Source: Methanosphaera stadtmanae (GTDB taxonomy: Archaea > Methanobacteriota > Methanobacteria > Methanobacteriales > Methanobacteriaceae). From it: 42,728 nucleotides of DNA. The notes below the pieces were generated by a model that was given only the letters and a program-made list of their open reading frames with translations, was not told the DNA's origin and did not search any database. The translations under genes were made by a program, and so were the position numbers. How positions within the stretch are numbered: the stretch's first letter is position 1; every line of letters begins with the position of its first letter. The DNA lies in assembly GCA_015062805.1 (NCBI GenBank), contig SUTQ01000009.1, forward strand, positions 1 through 42,728, in the 5' to 3' direction. Positions 35,192-42,728 of the stretch are shown piece after piece.

Positions 35192-35380
35192 ATGGCTGAA
35201 AGAGCATGTCCAAGATGTAACTACGTGTCATTTGATAAGACATGTCCATTATGTGGAACAGAAACATCAGCTGATTGGACCGGATTAATAGTAGTGATTG
35301 ACCCTGATGAATCACAGTTGGCCCAGGAGCTAAACATTAATTCACCGGGAAGATACGCATTAAAAGTAAGAAAAAAATAA
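35192..35380 (+). CDS. spt4: Transcription elongation factor Spt4 (RpoE'')
   Basis: Spt4 pairs with Spt5 to keep RNA polymerase processive. The 62-residue protein has a four-Cys zinc site at C6, C9, C18 and C21 (ACPRCNYVSFDKTCPLCG), then SADWTGLIVVIDPDESQLAQEL, the Spt5-binding strand region. AAGGAGAATTA precedes the ATG. The dephospho-CoA kinase starts 12 bases later. Confidence 0.96.
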   Translation: MAERACPRCNYVSFDKTCPLCGTETSADWTGLIVVIDPDESQLAQELNINSPGRYALKVRKK

Positions 35381-35392
35381 GGAGAACCAATT

Positions 35393-35902
35393 GTGCTAAG
35401 ACTACCAAAATCTTTAAGAAAGGAACTTAGGAAACCCTTCGGTGAATTGCACAAATCCGTTAACTTAATTGAAAAATCACTACAAAAACAATTAGAAGAA
35501 GATAAACTGATTATATCTATAGGTGATGTTACATCAATGAAGCTGTTTGAAAATGGAATACAACCACAAATATGCATAGTTGATAACCTGACAAAAAGAA
35601 AACCTATAGAACATAACTTAGATCATACAAACAACATAAAATATGTAGATAATCCAGCAGGAGTATTAACTGAGGAATTTATTGAAGTATGCATTGAATC
35701 AATCAAGGAAGCTTCAAAAAATAATCCATTAATAATACAGGTAAATGGAGAAGAAGACCTTGCAGTAATACCTTGTGTAATAAACTCACCAAACGATACT
35801 TTCATATTATATGGACAACCAAATGAAGGTGTTGTATTGGTAAAAGTTAATGAAGCTTATGAACGAGCTTTAAATTATTATAAACAATTAATTAAGGAAT
35901 AA
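35393..35902 (+). CDS. GTP-dependent dephospho-CoA kinase (DUF359 family)
   Basis: This archaeal enzyme carries out the last step of coenzyme A synthesis using GTP and is unrelated to CoaE. The 169-residue protein has the family blocks RKPFGELHKSV, LIISIGDVTS, CIVDNLTKRKP, VDNPAGVLTEE, INGEEDLAVIP-type sequence (VNGEEDLAVIPC) and ILYGQPNEGVVLV. The start is a GTG with AAGGAGAACC upstream. Its position between Spt4 and S24e is conserved in methanogens. Confidence 0.92.
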   Translation: MLRLPKSLRKELRKPFGELHKSVNLIEKSLQKQLEEDKLIISIGDVTSMKLFENGIQPQICIVDNLTKRKPIEHNLDHTNNIKYVDNPAGVLTEEFIEVCIESIKEASKNNPLIIQVNGEEDLAVIPCVINSPNDTFILYGQPNEGVVLVKVNEAYERALNYYKQLIKE

Positions 35903-35909
35903 CGATAAT

Positions 35910-36245
35910 ATGGAAATAAAAATCTTATCAAAAAAAGAAAACCCATTATTAAACAGGACTGAAATTGAATTTGAATGTGACTACCCTAGTGAAGGAACAC
36001 CTAACCTTTTAGATGTAAAACACAAAATTGTAGCACTCGAAGACTCATCCAACGATCTCCTCGTGGTGGACAACATGAAGCCTAGCTATGGAGCTACAAA
36101 AGCAGTTGGATTAGCAAAAGTGTACGATTCCGTAGAAAAATTACAAGAAATTGAACCAAAAGCAGTAATTGCTAAAAACGAAGAACCAGAAGAAGAACCT
36201 GCAGAAGAAGAAGCAGCTGAAGAAGCAGCTGAAGATGCAGAATAA
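35910..36245 (+). CDS. rps24e: Ribosomal protein S24e with acidic tail
   Basis: A 111-residue 30S protein. The core is normal: EIKILSKKENPLLNRTEIEFECDYPSEGTPN, then the GATKAVGLAKVYDS block. The last 20 residues or so are almost only Glu, Ala and Pro (EEPEEEPAEEEAAEEAAEDAE), encoded by repeated GAAGAAGCAGCT-like sequence. This low-complexity tail is probably a lineage-specific extension. S27ae follows after 26 bases. Confidence 0.95.
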   Translation: MEIKILSKKENPLLNRTEIEFECDYPSEGTPNLLDVKHKIVALEDSSNDLLVVDNMKPSYGATKAVGLAKVYDSVEKLQEIEPKAVIAKNEEPEEEPAEEEAAEEAAEDAE

Positions 36246-36271
36246 GTATAATTATAAGGGGTTAGAAACAG

Positions 36272-36427
36272 ATGTCAAAAAAATATGAATTATACGATGT
36301 AGTAGACGGTAAAATCGTAAGAAAAAACCCAGAATGTGTAAGATGTTCACACGGTATATTCATGGCAGACCACGGTGACAGATACGCATGTGGCCGTTGT
36401 GGATACACACAATGGAAAAACGAATAA
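36272..36427 (+). CDS. rps27ae: Ribosomal protein S27ae
   Basis: A 51-residue zinc-ribbon 30S protein. The cysteines are C22, C25, C40 and C43 ([28 protein letters not shown]). Archaeal S27ae lacks the ubiquitin fused in eukaryotes, as here. AAGGGGTTAG lies upstream at a slightly long spacing. It is the last gene of the cluster; the Kae1/Bud32 gene often found next is not present. Confidence 0.95.
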   Translation: MSKKYELYDVVDGKIVRKNPECVRCSHGIFMADHGDRYACGRCGYTQWKNE

Positions 36428-36445
36428 ATAATATGATTATTTATT
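36423..36445 (+). terminator. 10-bp inverted repeat at the end of the ribosomal cluster
   Basis: AATAAATAAT (36423-36432), containing the S27ae stop codon, is followed after three bases by its exact reverse complement (36436-36445). It is AT-only, so stability is low, but its position at the end of the cluster suggests a terminator or 3' end signal. Confidence 0.4.
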
Positions 36446-36941
36446 TAAATTTATCCCCTCCACTTTAACCATTTTTAAAATTATTATTTTTCTGTTAATT
36501 TTTTTTTAACATCAAATAAACCTTATTTTAATATTTTGAATTAAAAACAGTATTATTGATAATGATGATACTTAATACTCTTTTTTGTATAATTATTCAG
36601 GAGCATAACTGAACAAATTTCAATTGTTGTGTTTTGGATTATATGATTTTTTTTTCCATTTTTTGAAGAAAATTTATTTATAAATGTTTAACGTTTTACT
36701 GTAGGAATAAATTTTTTTCATAAAAATTACTGAAGTATTATCAATGTTCAAGGTATTACAAATAGTCATTATTAATCTTATTTTTAATAATTGATAATTT
36801 GTCATGATTTATAATGAAAAATATCAATTAATGTTCCTTGAAATTGTATAAGAATAACTATTTAAACTTTATTTAACTAATATAATAATCGTGAGTAAAT
36901 CTAAAAAATTATATTTACTTATAAAATAGGAGGAACCTCTT
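36446..36941. other. Intergenic region and leader of the adhesin-like gene
   Basis: No gene seen in about 500 AT-rich bases. A TATA-like CTATTTAAAC near 36858 is the likely promoter. In the leader, GAGTAAAT (36893-36900) pairs with ATTTACTT (36913-36920) just before the ribosome-binding site TAGGAGGAA (36927-36935); this hairpin could tune translation. Confidence 0.4.
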
Positions 36942-39900
36942 TTGAAAATTCATATTAAATCAAGTTTAATATTTCTTCTTATTACAATGATATTACTCGT
37001 CGGTGTAACAGCCATAAGTGCCACCGATGTCGATAATACACAAACACAAGAAATAATTGAACATACGGAAGTTTCAACCACATCATATGAACCTGTTTCA
37101 AAAGATGTGCAGGCTGAAACGGTAAAAACTGATAATAATTTGAATGAAGAAGAGAAAACTATTGAGAAGGTTAATAATACAAAGACAAACACAAATACTA
37201 TTACAAAGTCACCGACAATACAATCTTCCAATGAGGCTGTGAAAACATATAGTCAAGGTAATTACAATTGGCCTGATAGTCAGGTAATATTTGTTACTAG
37301 AACTCAACATACTGCTAGTTATAATTATGTAACTAATACTACTAATCCTGGATATGGTACAAATCCACAAGACCAATATAATATGGGTGATGGTAGCAGA
37401 AATCATCCTACAGACATATACGATGCTATTAATATGGTTACACCAACCAGAAATGTAATAGTTTTATTAGCTGATAAAGTTAATGGTCAAAATGTAGAGA
37501 CAGTTTATGAAACCAGAGCTAACGCTCCTTGGGTTGATTCTCAAGGGACTTATCATCCTCGTAATGGAGCAACTGCCTTCACAATCTTTGGTGAAGATGG
37601 GGTTGTTTGGTCTGGTTTAGAAAAAAACACGAATATGTTCAGTCTTTCACCAATGTATAATGCTACATTAATTAACATAGTATTCCGTAACGGAAATGCT
37701 AGTGGTATTGATCGTTCACAGGCTGGTTCTGGACCAACTGCAACTCACGGTGGTGCTATAGATAACCGTGGAAATTTAACGGTAATCAATTGTACATTTG
37801 AAAACATTGAAGCAAATGAAAATGGTGGAGCAATTGCTAATTACAATCAAGCAAAAACATTGATAGAAAATTGTACATTTAGAAACATTACTTCAACTGC
37901 TTCAGTACAGTTCCAATCTGGATCTGTATACTATGGTGGTGCAATATCTCTGCTTAAAAATCAGACTTATATGACAGAAGTTACTGTAAGAAACTCTAAT
38001 TTCACAGATATTGAAGCTGAATACGGTGGAGTATTCCTAAACGATGGTGGTAAATTTACTGTTGAAAATGTGAATATTGAAAATTCAACAGCTACCCGTG
38101 AAGGTGGTACAGTAATTAACTTAAATGGTCAATTCACTATGAGCAATGTTAACATGACTAACTTAACAGCTAAAGAATATGGTGGTGCAGTAGCTAACCT
38201 TGGCGGTACTATGACCCTGGATAATGTTAACATAAGTAATGTTGATGTTACATATTCTGATGATACAGTAAGTATGTATGGGGGTACTATTTACAATAAA
38301 GGTACTTTAACCATTAAAAATTCAGATTTAAATAATTTAAGTGCTGATTATGGTGCCGCATTTTCGAATGATGGTGGAGTATTCCATGCTGAAAATGTTG
38401 AATTAACTGATGTTGAAGCAAAACACGAAGGTGGAGCAATCATAAATTTCAACAATGGACAGATGGATATAGATACAATTACAATTACTGGTGTTTCATC
38501 AAAATTGTATGGTGCAGCCGTTGCAAACCATGAAGGTACTATTGATATAGATGATGCCCATATATCTGATGTATCATTAGAATTAGATTGGGATCTCATG
38601 GAGGATATGGATGGTAACTATTATGGTGGAACAATATATGCAAAAGATGGAAAAATTACCTTAACTAATTCTGAGATATATGATGTTTCAAGTGAAATAG
38701 GAGGTATCTTTGCAAATATGGGTGGAACCATAGAAGCAACAAATAACAAATTCCATGATATTACAATTGATAACGTAATAGACTTTTTCGCTGATGCAGG
38801 TATCGTACTTTCCACTGATGGTAAAACTACATTAACTAGTAATGAAATTTATAATGTAGCAGGAACCTATAATGGTGGGGTAGGATTTATATCAGCAGAT
38901 GATGGTCATTCTATAGTTATTCTTGATGATAATTATATTCATGAAGTTATATCATCCGGTTCTGGATTGGTATATGTTCAAGATGATTGTGAAGTAATTA
39001 TTAAAAACAACAGGTTTGTAAACAATGTTGTTACAGGTGAAAGAGAATTCCAAGGCCAATTAAACGGTCTTGTTGAAAATTTTGGTTCCATAACGATAAA
39101 AGATAATTACTTTGAAAATAACACAAACAACTTCCGGGACATGTTATTTAATGATCCTTATGATGGGGGAGAGTATGATGTTTCAGGTAACACATACATC
39201 GACAATACATTAAATCACAATATAAGTTTAAATATTAGTGGTGAAAAGAAAACATTCGGTATTGATGATGTAGATGAGCTTTTAAGAGTTCCATTAGTAG
39301 GTCAAATTACTAAAGTTCCAGTTATTCTTGATTTACGTGAAGTATACAACGATAAAGTCCATAACGGTACTATAACATTATATTATCGAAATGAACTTAT
39401 CGGTACTTATGAAGTAGATGATGCTAAAACAACTTTATTATTGGATTGGGATACTTTCCAGCAATTCGGAGATAATCTTGTAAATTTAGTATATAACTCA
39501 AGTAAACATTATTTAAACAAATCCTATGAATTTATTGTTTATAAACCATTTAATGTAACAATTGATGTTGATGCCAATAAGTCAGTTTATCTTGGTGAAG
39601 TTGTTAATGTAACCGGTAATGTAACCGATCTTGAAGGTCATCCATATGATGGTACTGTATTCATCAAAATAAATGAGGATGAATTAGTGCCTGTTGAAGT
39701 TACTGATGGTAAATATAATTATAATTTCACTTCATCAATTGCAGGAATAAATAATATAACTGTAACTTTGGATGAAGGTGATGTAACCTGGAATTATACT
39801 GCCGCCCAAGTATTTGAAGTATCAAATGATGGTACAACTCAGGTTTATTCTGATGGTGATTTATCTGAACCTAATAAGAATGTTTCAGTCTCTGGTAGAG

Positions 39901-42728
39901 TATTTACCGTTAATGATGATGGTGAAGAAATTCCTGTAACTGGTACTGTAACAATTGATTTAGGTGCTGATTTGAGTCAGAAAACTTTTGACATTGTTGA
40001 TGGTGAAATTGTTGATGAAACCTTTACGGATGTCGTTGTTACTCCAGGAGCAATTTCTATTGTTTCAATTAAGGATGAAAACGATGTTGACATCACTGGT
40101 GAAGATAATCTTAAGTATAACTTAACTCTAATCTATAAAGATCAGGAAACAGCCACTAAACATGTTGATGGTAGTATTGACGAGTTTAAAGATGTATCTG
40201 CTGGAACAACTGTGGATGTAGTTGAATTAAATGTTACTATAAGTGCTAATCAATCTGTTCTTTTAGGACAAGTTGTTAACATTACAGGTAATATCACAGA
40301 CAACTTCGGACACTTGTATAATGGTACTGCTAATTTAACAATCAACGGTCAAAACGTAACTGTTGAAGTGATTAATGGTACTTATAATCATTCATTTGTT
40401 TCAGAGATTGAAGGTGTAAATAACATAACTGTAGCTCCAGTAACCGGAACTATTGATTATAATTACACTGATAGCTTTAAATATGATCTTGACTTGACTA
40501 ATAGTATTGAAAATCCGTTTGAAGGTAAAGTAAACCTCACAGTAAACGGCAGATTCGTTGATGAAAACGATGATCCATATACTGGTGAAATAGCTTTACT
40601 TGATGGCGAAGGAAACCCTGTGACAGATAGTGAAGGCAATCCTATTAAGTTACACGTTGAAAATGGTGAAGTAAACACAGTAATTCCTGATGTTGAAGCT
40701 ACAAGCTTTAAATTATCATCTGAAGATGAACTTAAAACAAAATCAAAACTCGAAATTACTGGTGTATCAAACGGTACTTTAGCAATAGATGGAACAAGTC
40801 CACTCTTAGAAAATGCTAAAGCAGACACAACAGTTTACGTATCAAACCTTACAGTAACTGTTGAAGCAAACGAAACAGTAAATATAACTGATACAGTAAC
40901 AGTTAGCGGAACTGTTTTAGACCAAAACGGTAACAAGTATACCGGTAAAGCAAACCTTACAGTAAACGGAACATTTATTAATGAAATAGATGTTGTTGAT
41001 GGTAAGTACGAATACACTTATTCGGCAAAACTTGCAGGTCTAAACAATGTAACAGTAACATTAACAACCGGTAGTGTACCAGTTGAAGAATCAGGAATTC
41101 CTGATGATGAGACTGACTATGGGGATGTAACTGTTGACAATGATGGTACTTTAGATTTATCTGGATCTGATACCGTATGGGTAACAATTCCTACTGAAAT
41201 ACCAATCGATGTAGAAGAAAGAGTTCCGGCTCACACTAATTCTACAGCTACAATTACAGTAACCAATAAAACAGACGGTACAGTTATTAAAGATATAACT
41301 AAAGATGATGTTGTTATTGAAGTAAAACAAGGTGACAATGTATTGGATGCAACAGTAGAATTTAATTCAGAAACTGGTAATTTCTCAGTCACATTTGAAC
41401 CTTTAACAGGGGAGGATGTAACTATAAGTGCTTCATTTAATGAAAAAGGTTATTATTTAGCTTCAGAAAACAGTGTTATTGTACATGTTGATCCAATAAA
41501 AACATTCTTAACAGTCAACGCAACCAACACTACTATTAATAAGACTAGTGAAATTACAGTTAATGTCACTGATGTTAATGGTAATCAGGTTGTTGGTGGT
41601 ATTGTTGAATTAAAATTTAATGATACGGAAGGTAACATAGCAACTGTTTATGCTGATGTAAACAGTGAAGGTATAGCTACATTCACTTATCCTGAAGGTA
41701 ATACTACAGTTGGTAAGAATGTGACAGTTAAAGCCAAATATCTTGCAAATGAGACACTAGGTTACCTCGGATCTGAAGAGGAAGAAACACTATTCAATGT
41801 TGCTAAACTTCCTACTAGTATTGATATTGTTACTGATGATGTGATTGTTGCTCATAAGGATAATGTTGCTACTATTACTCTTAAGAATGATACGGCTAGT
41901 GTTCCTAATGAGAATTTAACTGTTGTTATTAAGGATGAGTTTGGTAATGAGTTGAATAGTACTGTTGTTAACACTACTGATAGTGGTGTTGTTGAAGTTC
42001 ATTTCACGCCGATTACTAATGGTAGTGTGAATATTACTGCTACGTTTGATGGTAATGAAGGGGAAGGTGTATATCTTCCTAGTAATGCTACTAAGTCTCC
42101 TTTAGCTGTTACTAATATGAATACTCAGTTGAATGTTAGTGCTATTGATACTACTGTTAATGGTACTAGTGATATTACTGTGAATATTACTGATGCTAAT
42201 GGTGAACCTATACGTAATGGTAGTGTTGTTTTAACGTTTAATGATAGTAGTGATCCTATTACTATTAAGTTAGATGGTGAGAACAAGACTTATACTGTTC
42301 CGTTTGATAATACTCATGTTGGTAAGAATGTGACTGTGAATGCTACTTTTGTTCCTGAAGCAAATAGTGGTTATAATGTTCCTGATTCTGCTAGTGATGA
42401 GTTTGAAGTTGCTAAACTTCCTACTAGTATTGATATTGTTACTGATGATGTGATTGTTGCTCATAAGGATAATGTTGCTACTATTACTCTTAAGAATGAT
42501 ACGGCTAGTGTTCCTAATGAGAATTTAACTGTTGTTATTAAGGATGAGTTTGGTAATGAGTTGAATAGTACTGTTGTTAACACTACTGATAGTGGTGTTG
42601 TTGAAGTTCATTTCACGCCGATTACTAATGGTAGTGTGAATATTACTGCTACGTTTGATGGTAATGAAGGGGAAGGTGTATATCTTCCTAGTAATGCTAC
42701 TAAGTCTCCTTTAGCTGTTACTAATATG
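36942..42728 (+). CDS. Giant secreted adhesin-like protein (partial, runs off the window)
   Basis: The frame is open for 1929 codons to the window edge. The start is a TTG eight bases behind AGGAGG. A signal peptide (KIHIKSSLIFLLITMILLVGVTAISA) is followed by a charged Thr/Glu/Asn spacer. Residues from about 270 to 765 form a right-handed beta-helix of Pmp-like repeats (HGGAIDNRGNLTVINCTF, NGGAIANYNQAKTLIENCTF, then YGGA/GGT units). Three or more Ig-like/CARDB-type units follow from about 870, 1095 and 1300, each with LGEVVNVTGNVTDLEGHPYDGT-like sequence. The last part is a 203-residue repeat beginning AKLPTSIDIVTDDV, seen once in full and again to the edge. Such proteins of gut methanogens sit at the cell surface and are thought to bind host or microbial partners. 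The anchor is not in view. Confidence 0.93.
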   Translation, partial: MKIHIKSSLIFLLITMILLVGVTAISATDVDNTQTQEIIEHTEVSTTSYEPVSKDVQAETVKTDNNLNEEEKTIEKVNNTKTNTNTITKSPTIQSSNEAVKTYSQGNYNWPDSQVIFVTRTQHTASYNYVTNTTNPGYGTNPQDQYNMGDGSRNHPTDIYDAINMVTPTRNVIVLLADKVNGQNVETVYETRANAPWVDSQGTYHPRNGATAFTIFGEDGVVWSGLEKNTNMFSLSPMYNATLINIVFRNGNASGIDRSQAGSGPTATHGGAIDNRGNLTVINCTFENIEANENGGAIANYNQAKTLIENCTFRNITSTASVQFQSGSVYYGGAISLLKNQTYMTEVTVRNSNFTDIEAEYGGVFLNDGGKFTVENVNIENSTATREGGTVINLNGQFTMSNVNMTNLTAKEYGGAVANLGGTMTLDNVNISNVDVTYSDDTVSMYGGTIYNKGTLTIKNSDLNNLSADYGAAFSNDGGVFHAENVELTDVEAKHEGGAIINFNNGQMDIDTITITGVSSKLYGAAVANHEGTIDIDDAHISDVSLELDWDLMEDMDGNYYGGTIYAKDGKITLTNSEIYDVSSEIGGIFANMGGTIEATNNKFHDITIDNVIDFFADAGIVLSTDGKTTLTSNEIYNVAGTYNGGVGFISADDGHSIVILDDNYIHEVISSGSGLVYVQDDCEVIIKNNRFVNNVVTGEREFQGQLNGLVENFGSITIKDNYFENNTNNFRDMLFNDPYDGGEYDVSGNTYIDNTLNHNISLNISGEKKTFGIDDVDELLRVPLVGQITKVPVILDLREVYNDKVHNGTITLYYRNELIGTYEVDDAKTTLLLDWDTFQQFGDNLVNLVYNSSKHYLNKSYEFIVYKPFNVTIDVDANKSVYLGEVVNVTGNVTDLEGHPYDGTVFIKINEDELVPVEVTDGKYNYNFTSSIAGINNITVTLDEGDVTWNYTAAQVFEVSNDGTTQVYSDGDLSEPNKNVSVSGRVFTVNDDGEEIPVTGTVTIDLGADLSQKTFDIVDGEIVDETFTDVVVTPGAISIVSIKDENDVDITGEDNLKYNLTLIYKDQETATKHVDGSIDEFKDVSAGTTVDVVELNVTISANQSVLLGQVVNITGNITDNFGHLYNGTANLTINGQNVTVEVINGTYNHSFVSEIEGVNNITVAPVTGTIDYNYTDSFKYDLDLTNSIENPFEGKVNLTVNGRFVDENDDPYTGEIALLDGEGNPVTDSEGNPIKLHVENGEVNTVIPDVEATSFKLSSEDELKTKSKLEITGVSNGTLAIDGTSPLLENAKADTTVYVSNLTVTVEANETVNITDTVTVSGTVLDQNGNKYTGKANLTVNGTFINEIDVVDGKYEYTYSAKLAGLNNVTVTLTTGSVPVEESGIPDDETDYGDVTVDNDGTLDLSGSDTVWVTIPTEIPIDVEERVPAHTNSTATITVTNKTDGTVIKDITKDDVVIEVKQGDNVLDATVEFNSETGNFSVTFEPLTGEDVTISASFNEKGYYLASENSVIVHVDPIKTFLTVNATNTTINKTSEITVNVTDVNGNQVVGGIVELKFNDTEGNIATVYADVNSEGIATFTYPEGNTTVGKNVTVKAKYLANETLGYLGSEEEETLFNVAKLPTSIDIVTDDVIVAHKDNVATITLKNDTASVPNENLTVVIKDEFGNELNSTVVNTTDSGVVEVHFTPITNGSVNITATFDGNEGEGVYLPSNATKSPLAVTNMNTQLNVSAIDTTVNGTSDITVNITDANGEPIRNGSVVLTFNDSSDPITIKLDGENKTYTVPFDNTHVGKNVTVNATFVPEANSGYNVPDSASDEFEVAKLPTSIDIVTDDVIVAHKDNVATITLKNDTASVPNENLTVVIKDEFGNELNSTVVNTTDSGVVEVHFTPITNGSVNITATFDGNEGEGVYLPSNATKSPLAVTNM
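41802..42728 (+). repeat. 609-bp in-frame tandem repeat in the adhesin-like gene
   Basis: The unit starts at 41802 and again at 42411, a 609-base (203-codon) period. The second copy continues to the window end, and over the shared 318 bases I find no difference by eye. Each unit encodes two Ig-like domains. Identity at silent sites points to recent duplication or ongoing gene conversion, and also makes this a place where assemblies may collapse copies. Confidence 0.85.

Noticed and set aside
40463-41187. Several minus-strand open frames inside the adhesin region
   Set aside because: They are shadows of the long plus-strand repeat-rich frame, which has a signal peptide and recognisable domains.

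Overview
The window is a chromosomal stretch of a very AT-rich methanogenic archaeon of the Methanobacteriales. A gut Methanosphaera-type genome is my best guess; Methanobrevibacter is the main alternative. The archaeal assignment rests on the gene content: aIF5B, aIF2-gamma, RNA polymerase subunit E', Spt4, ribosomal proteins L7Ae, S28e, L24e, S6e, S24e and S27ae, Orc1/Cdc6, a UbiA-type archaeal lipid prenyltransferase, EndA, RtcB with archease, and a GTP-dependent dephospho-CoA kinase. A giant 'adhesin-like protein' with Asn/Thr-rich repeats is typical of gut Methanobacteriales.

Layout. (1) 1-6.4 kb, accessory: a long AT-rich gap, a queuosine-precursor-type transporter, a multiply frameshifted ArsB/NhaD-type permease pseudogene, a CstA-type peptide/pyruvate transporter, a TfoX-N protein, a small secreted protein and an orphan EcfT/CbiQ. 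(2) 6.7-14.5 kb, minus strand: an unrecognised 535-residue protein, then a run transcribed hisS > hisI > PIN/ATPase/KH protein > TIM-barrel isomerase > endA > trpS. (3) 14.8-21.8 kb: aroE, a LicD-type enzyme, a two-domain glycosyltransferase, a membrane metalloprotease, a membrane protein whose best start is a rare AUU codon, and nadA. (4) 21.8-24.6 kb, minus strand: a purine nucleoside phosphorylase, rtcB and archease. With endA at 9.6 kb, the cutting and joining steps of tRNA splicing are all present. (5) 24.6-26.8 kb: an AT-rich gap with at least seven direct copies of an 18-bp element, two small well-initiated ORFs, and orc1/cdc6. Gene direction changes around this point (mostly minus to the left, plus to the right), so it is a strong candidate replication origin. 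(6) 28.1-36.4 kb, plus strand: a translation and transcription superoperon, L7Ae, S28e, L24e, Ndk, aIF5B, S6e, aIF2-gamma, PIN protein, Ppa, RpoE', Spt4, dephospho-CoA kinase, S24e, S27ae. (7) 36.9 kb to the window end: the open 5' part of a giant secreted adhesin-like gene ending in an apparently identical 609-bp tandem repeat.

Most notable observations. The PIN gene after aIF2-gamma carries a disruption at a perfect A-AAT-TTT slippery heptamer directly before a stop codon; a -1 shift restores exactly the expected PIN N-terminus with its first catalytic Asp. The iteron array next to orc1/cdc6 looks like an origin. A kink-turn-like hairpin lies in the L7Ae leader and may serve autoregulation. 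An unassigned RNA-like fold lies at 16.87-16.94 kb. The adhesin gene shows a repeat block with a sharp change in codon use.

All calls are from reading sequence and translations by eye; no database search was run.
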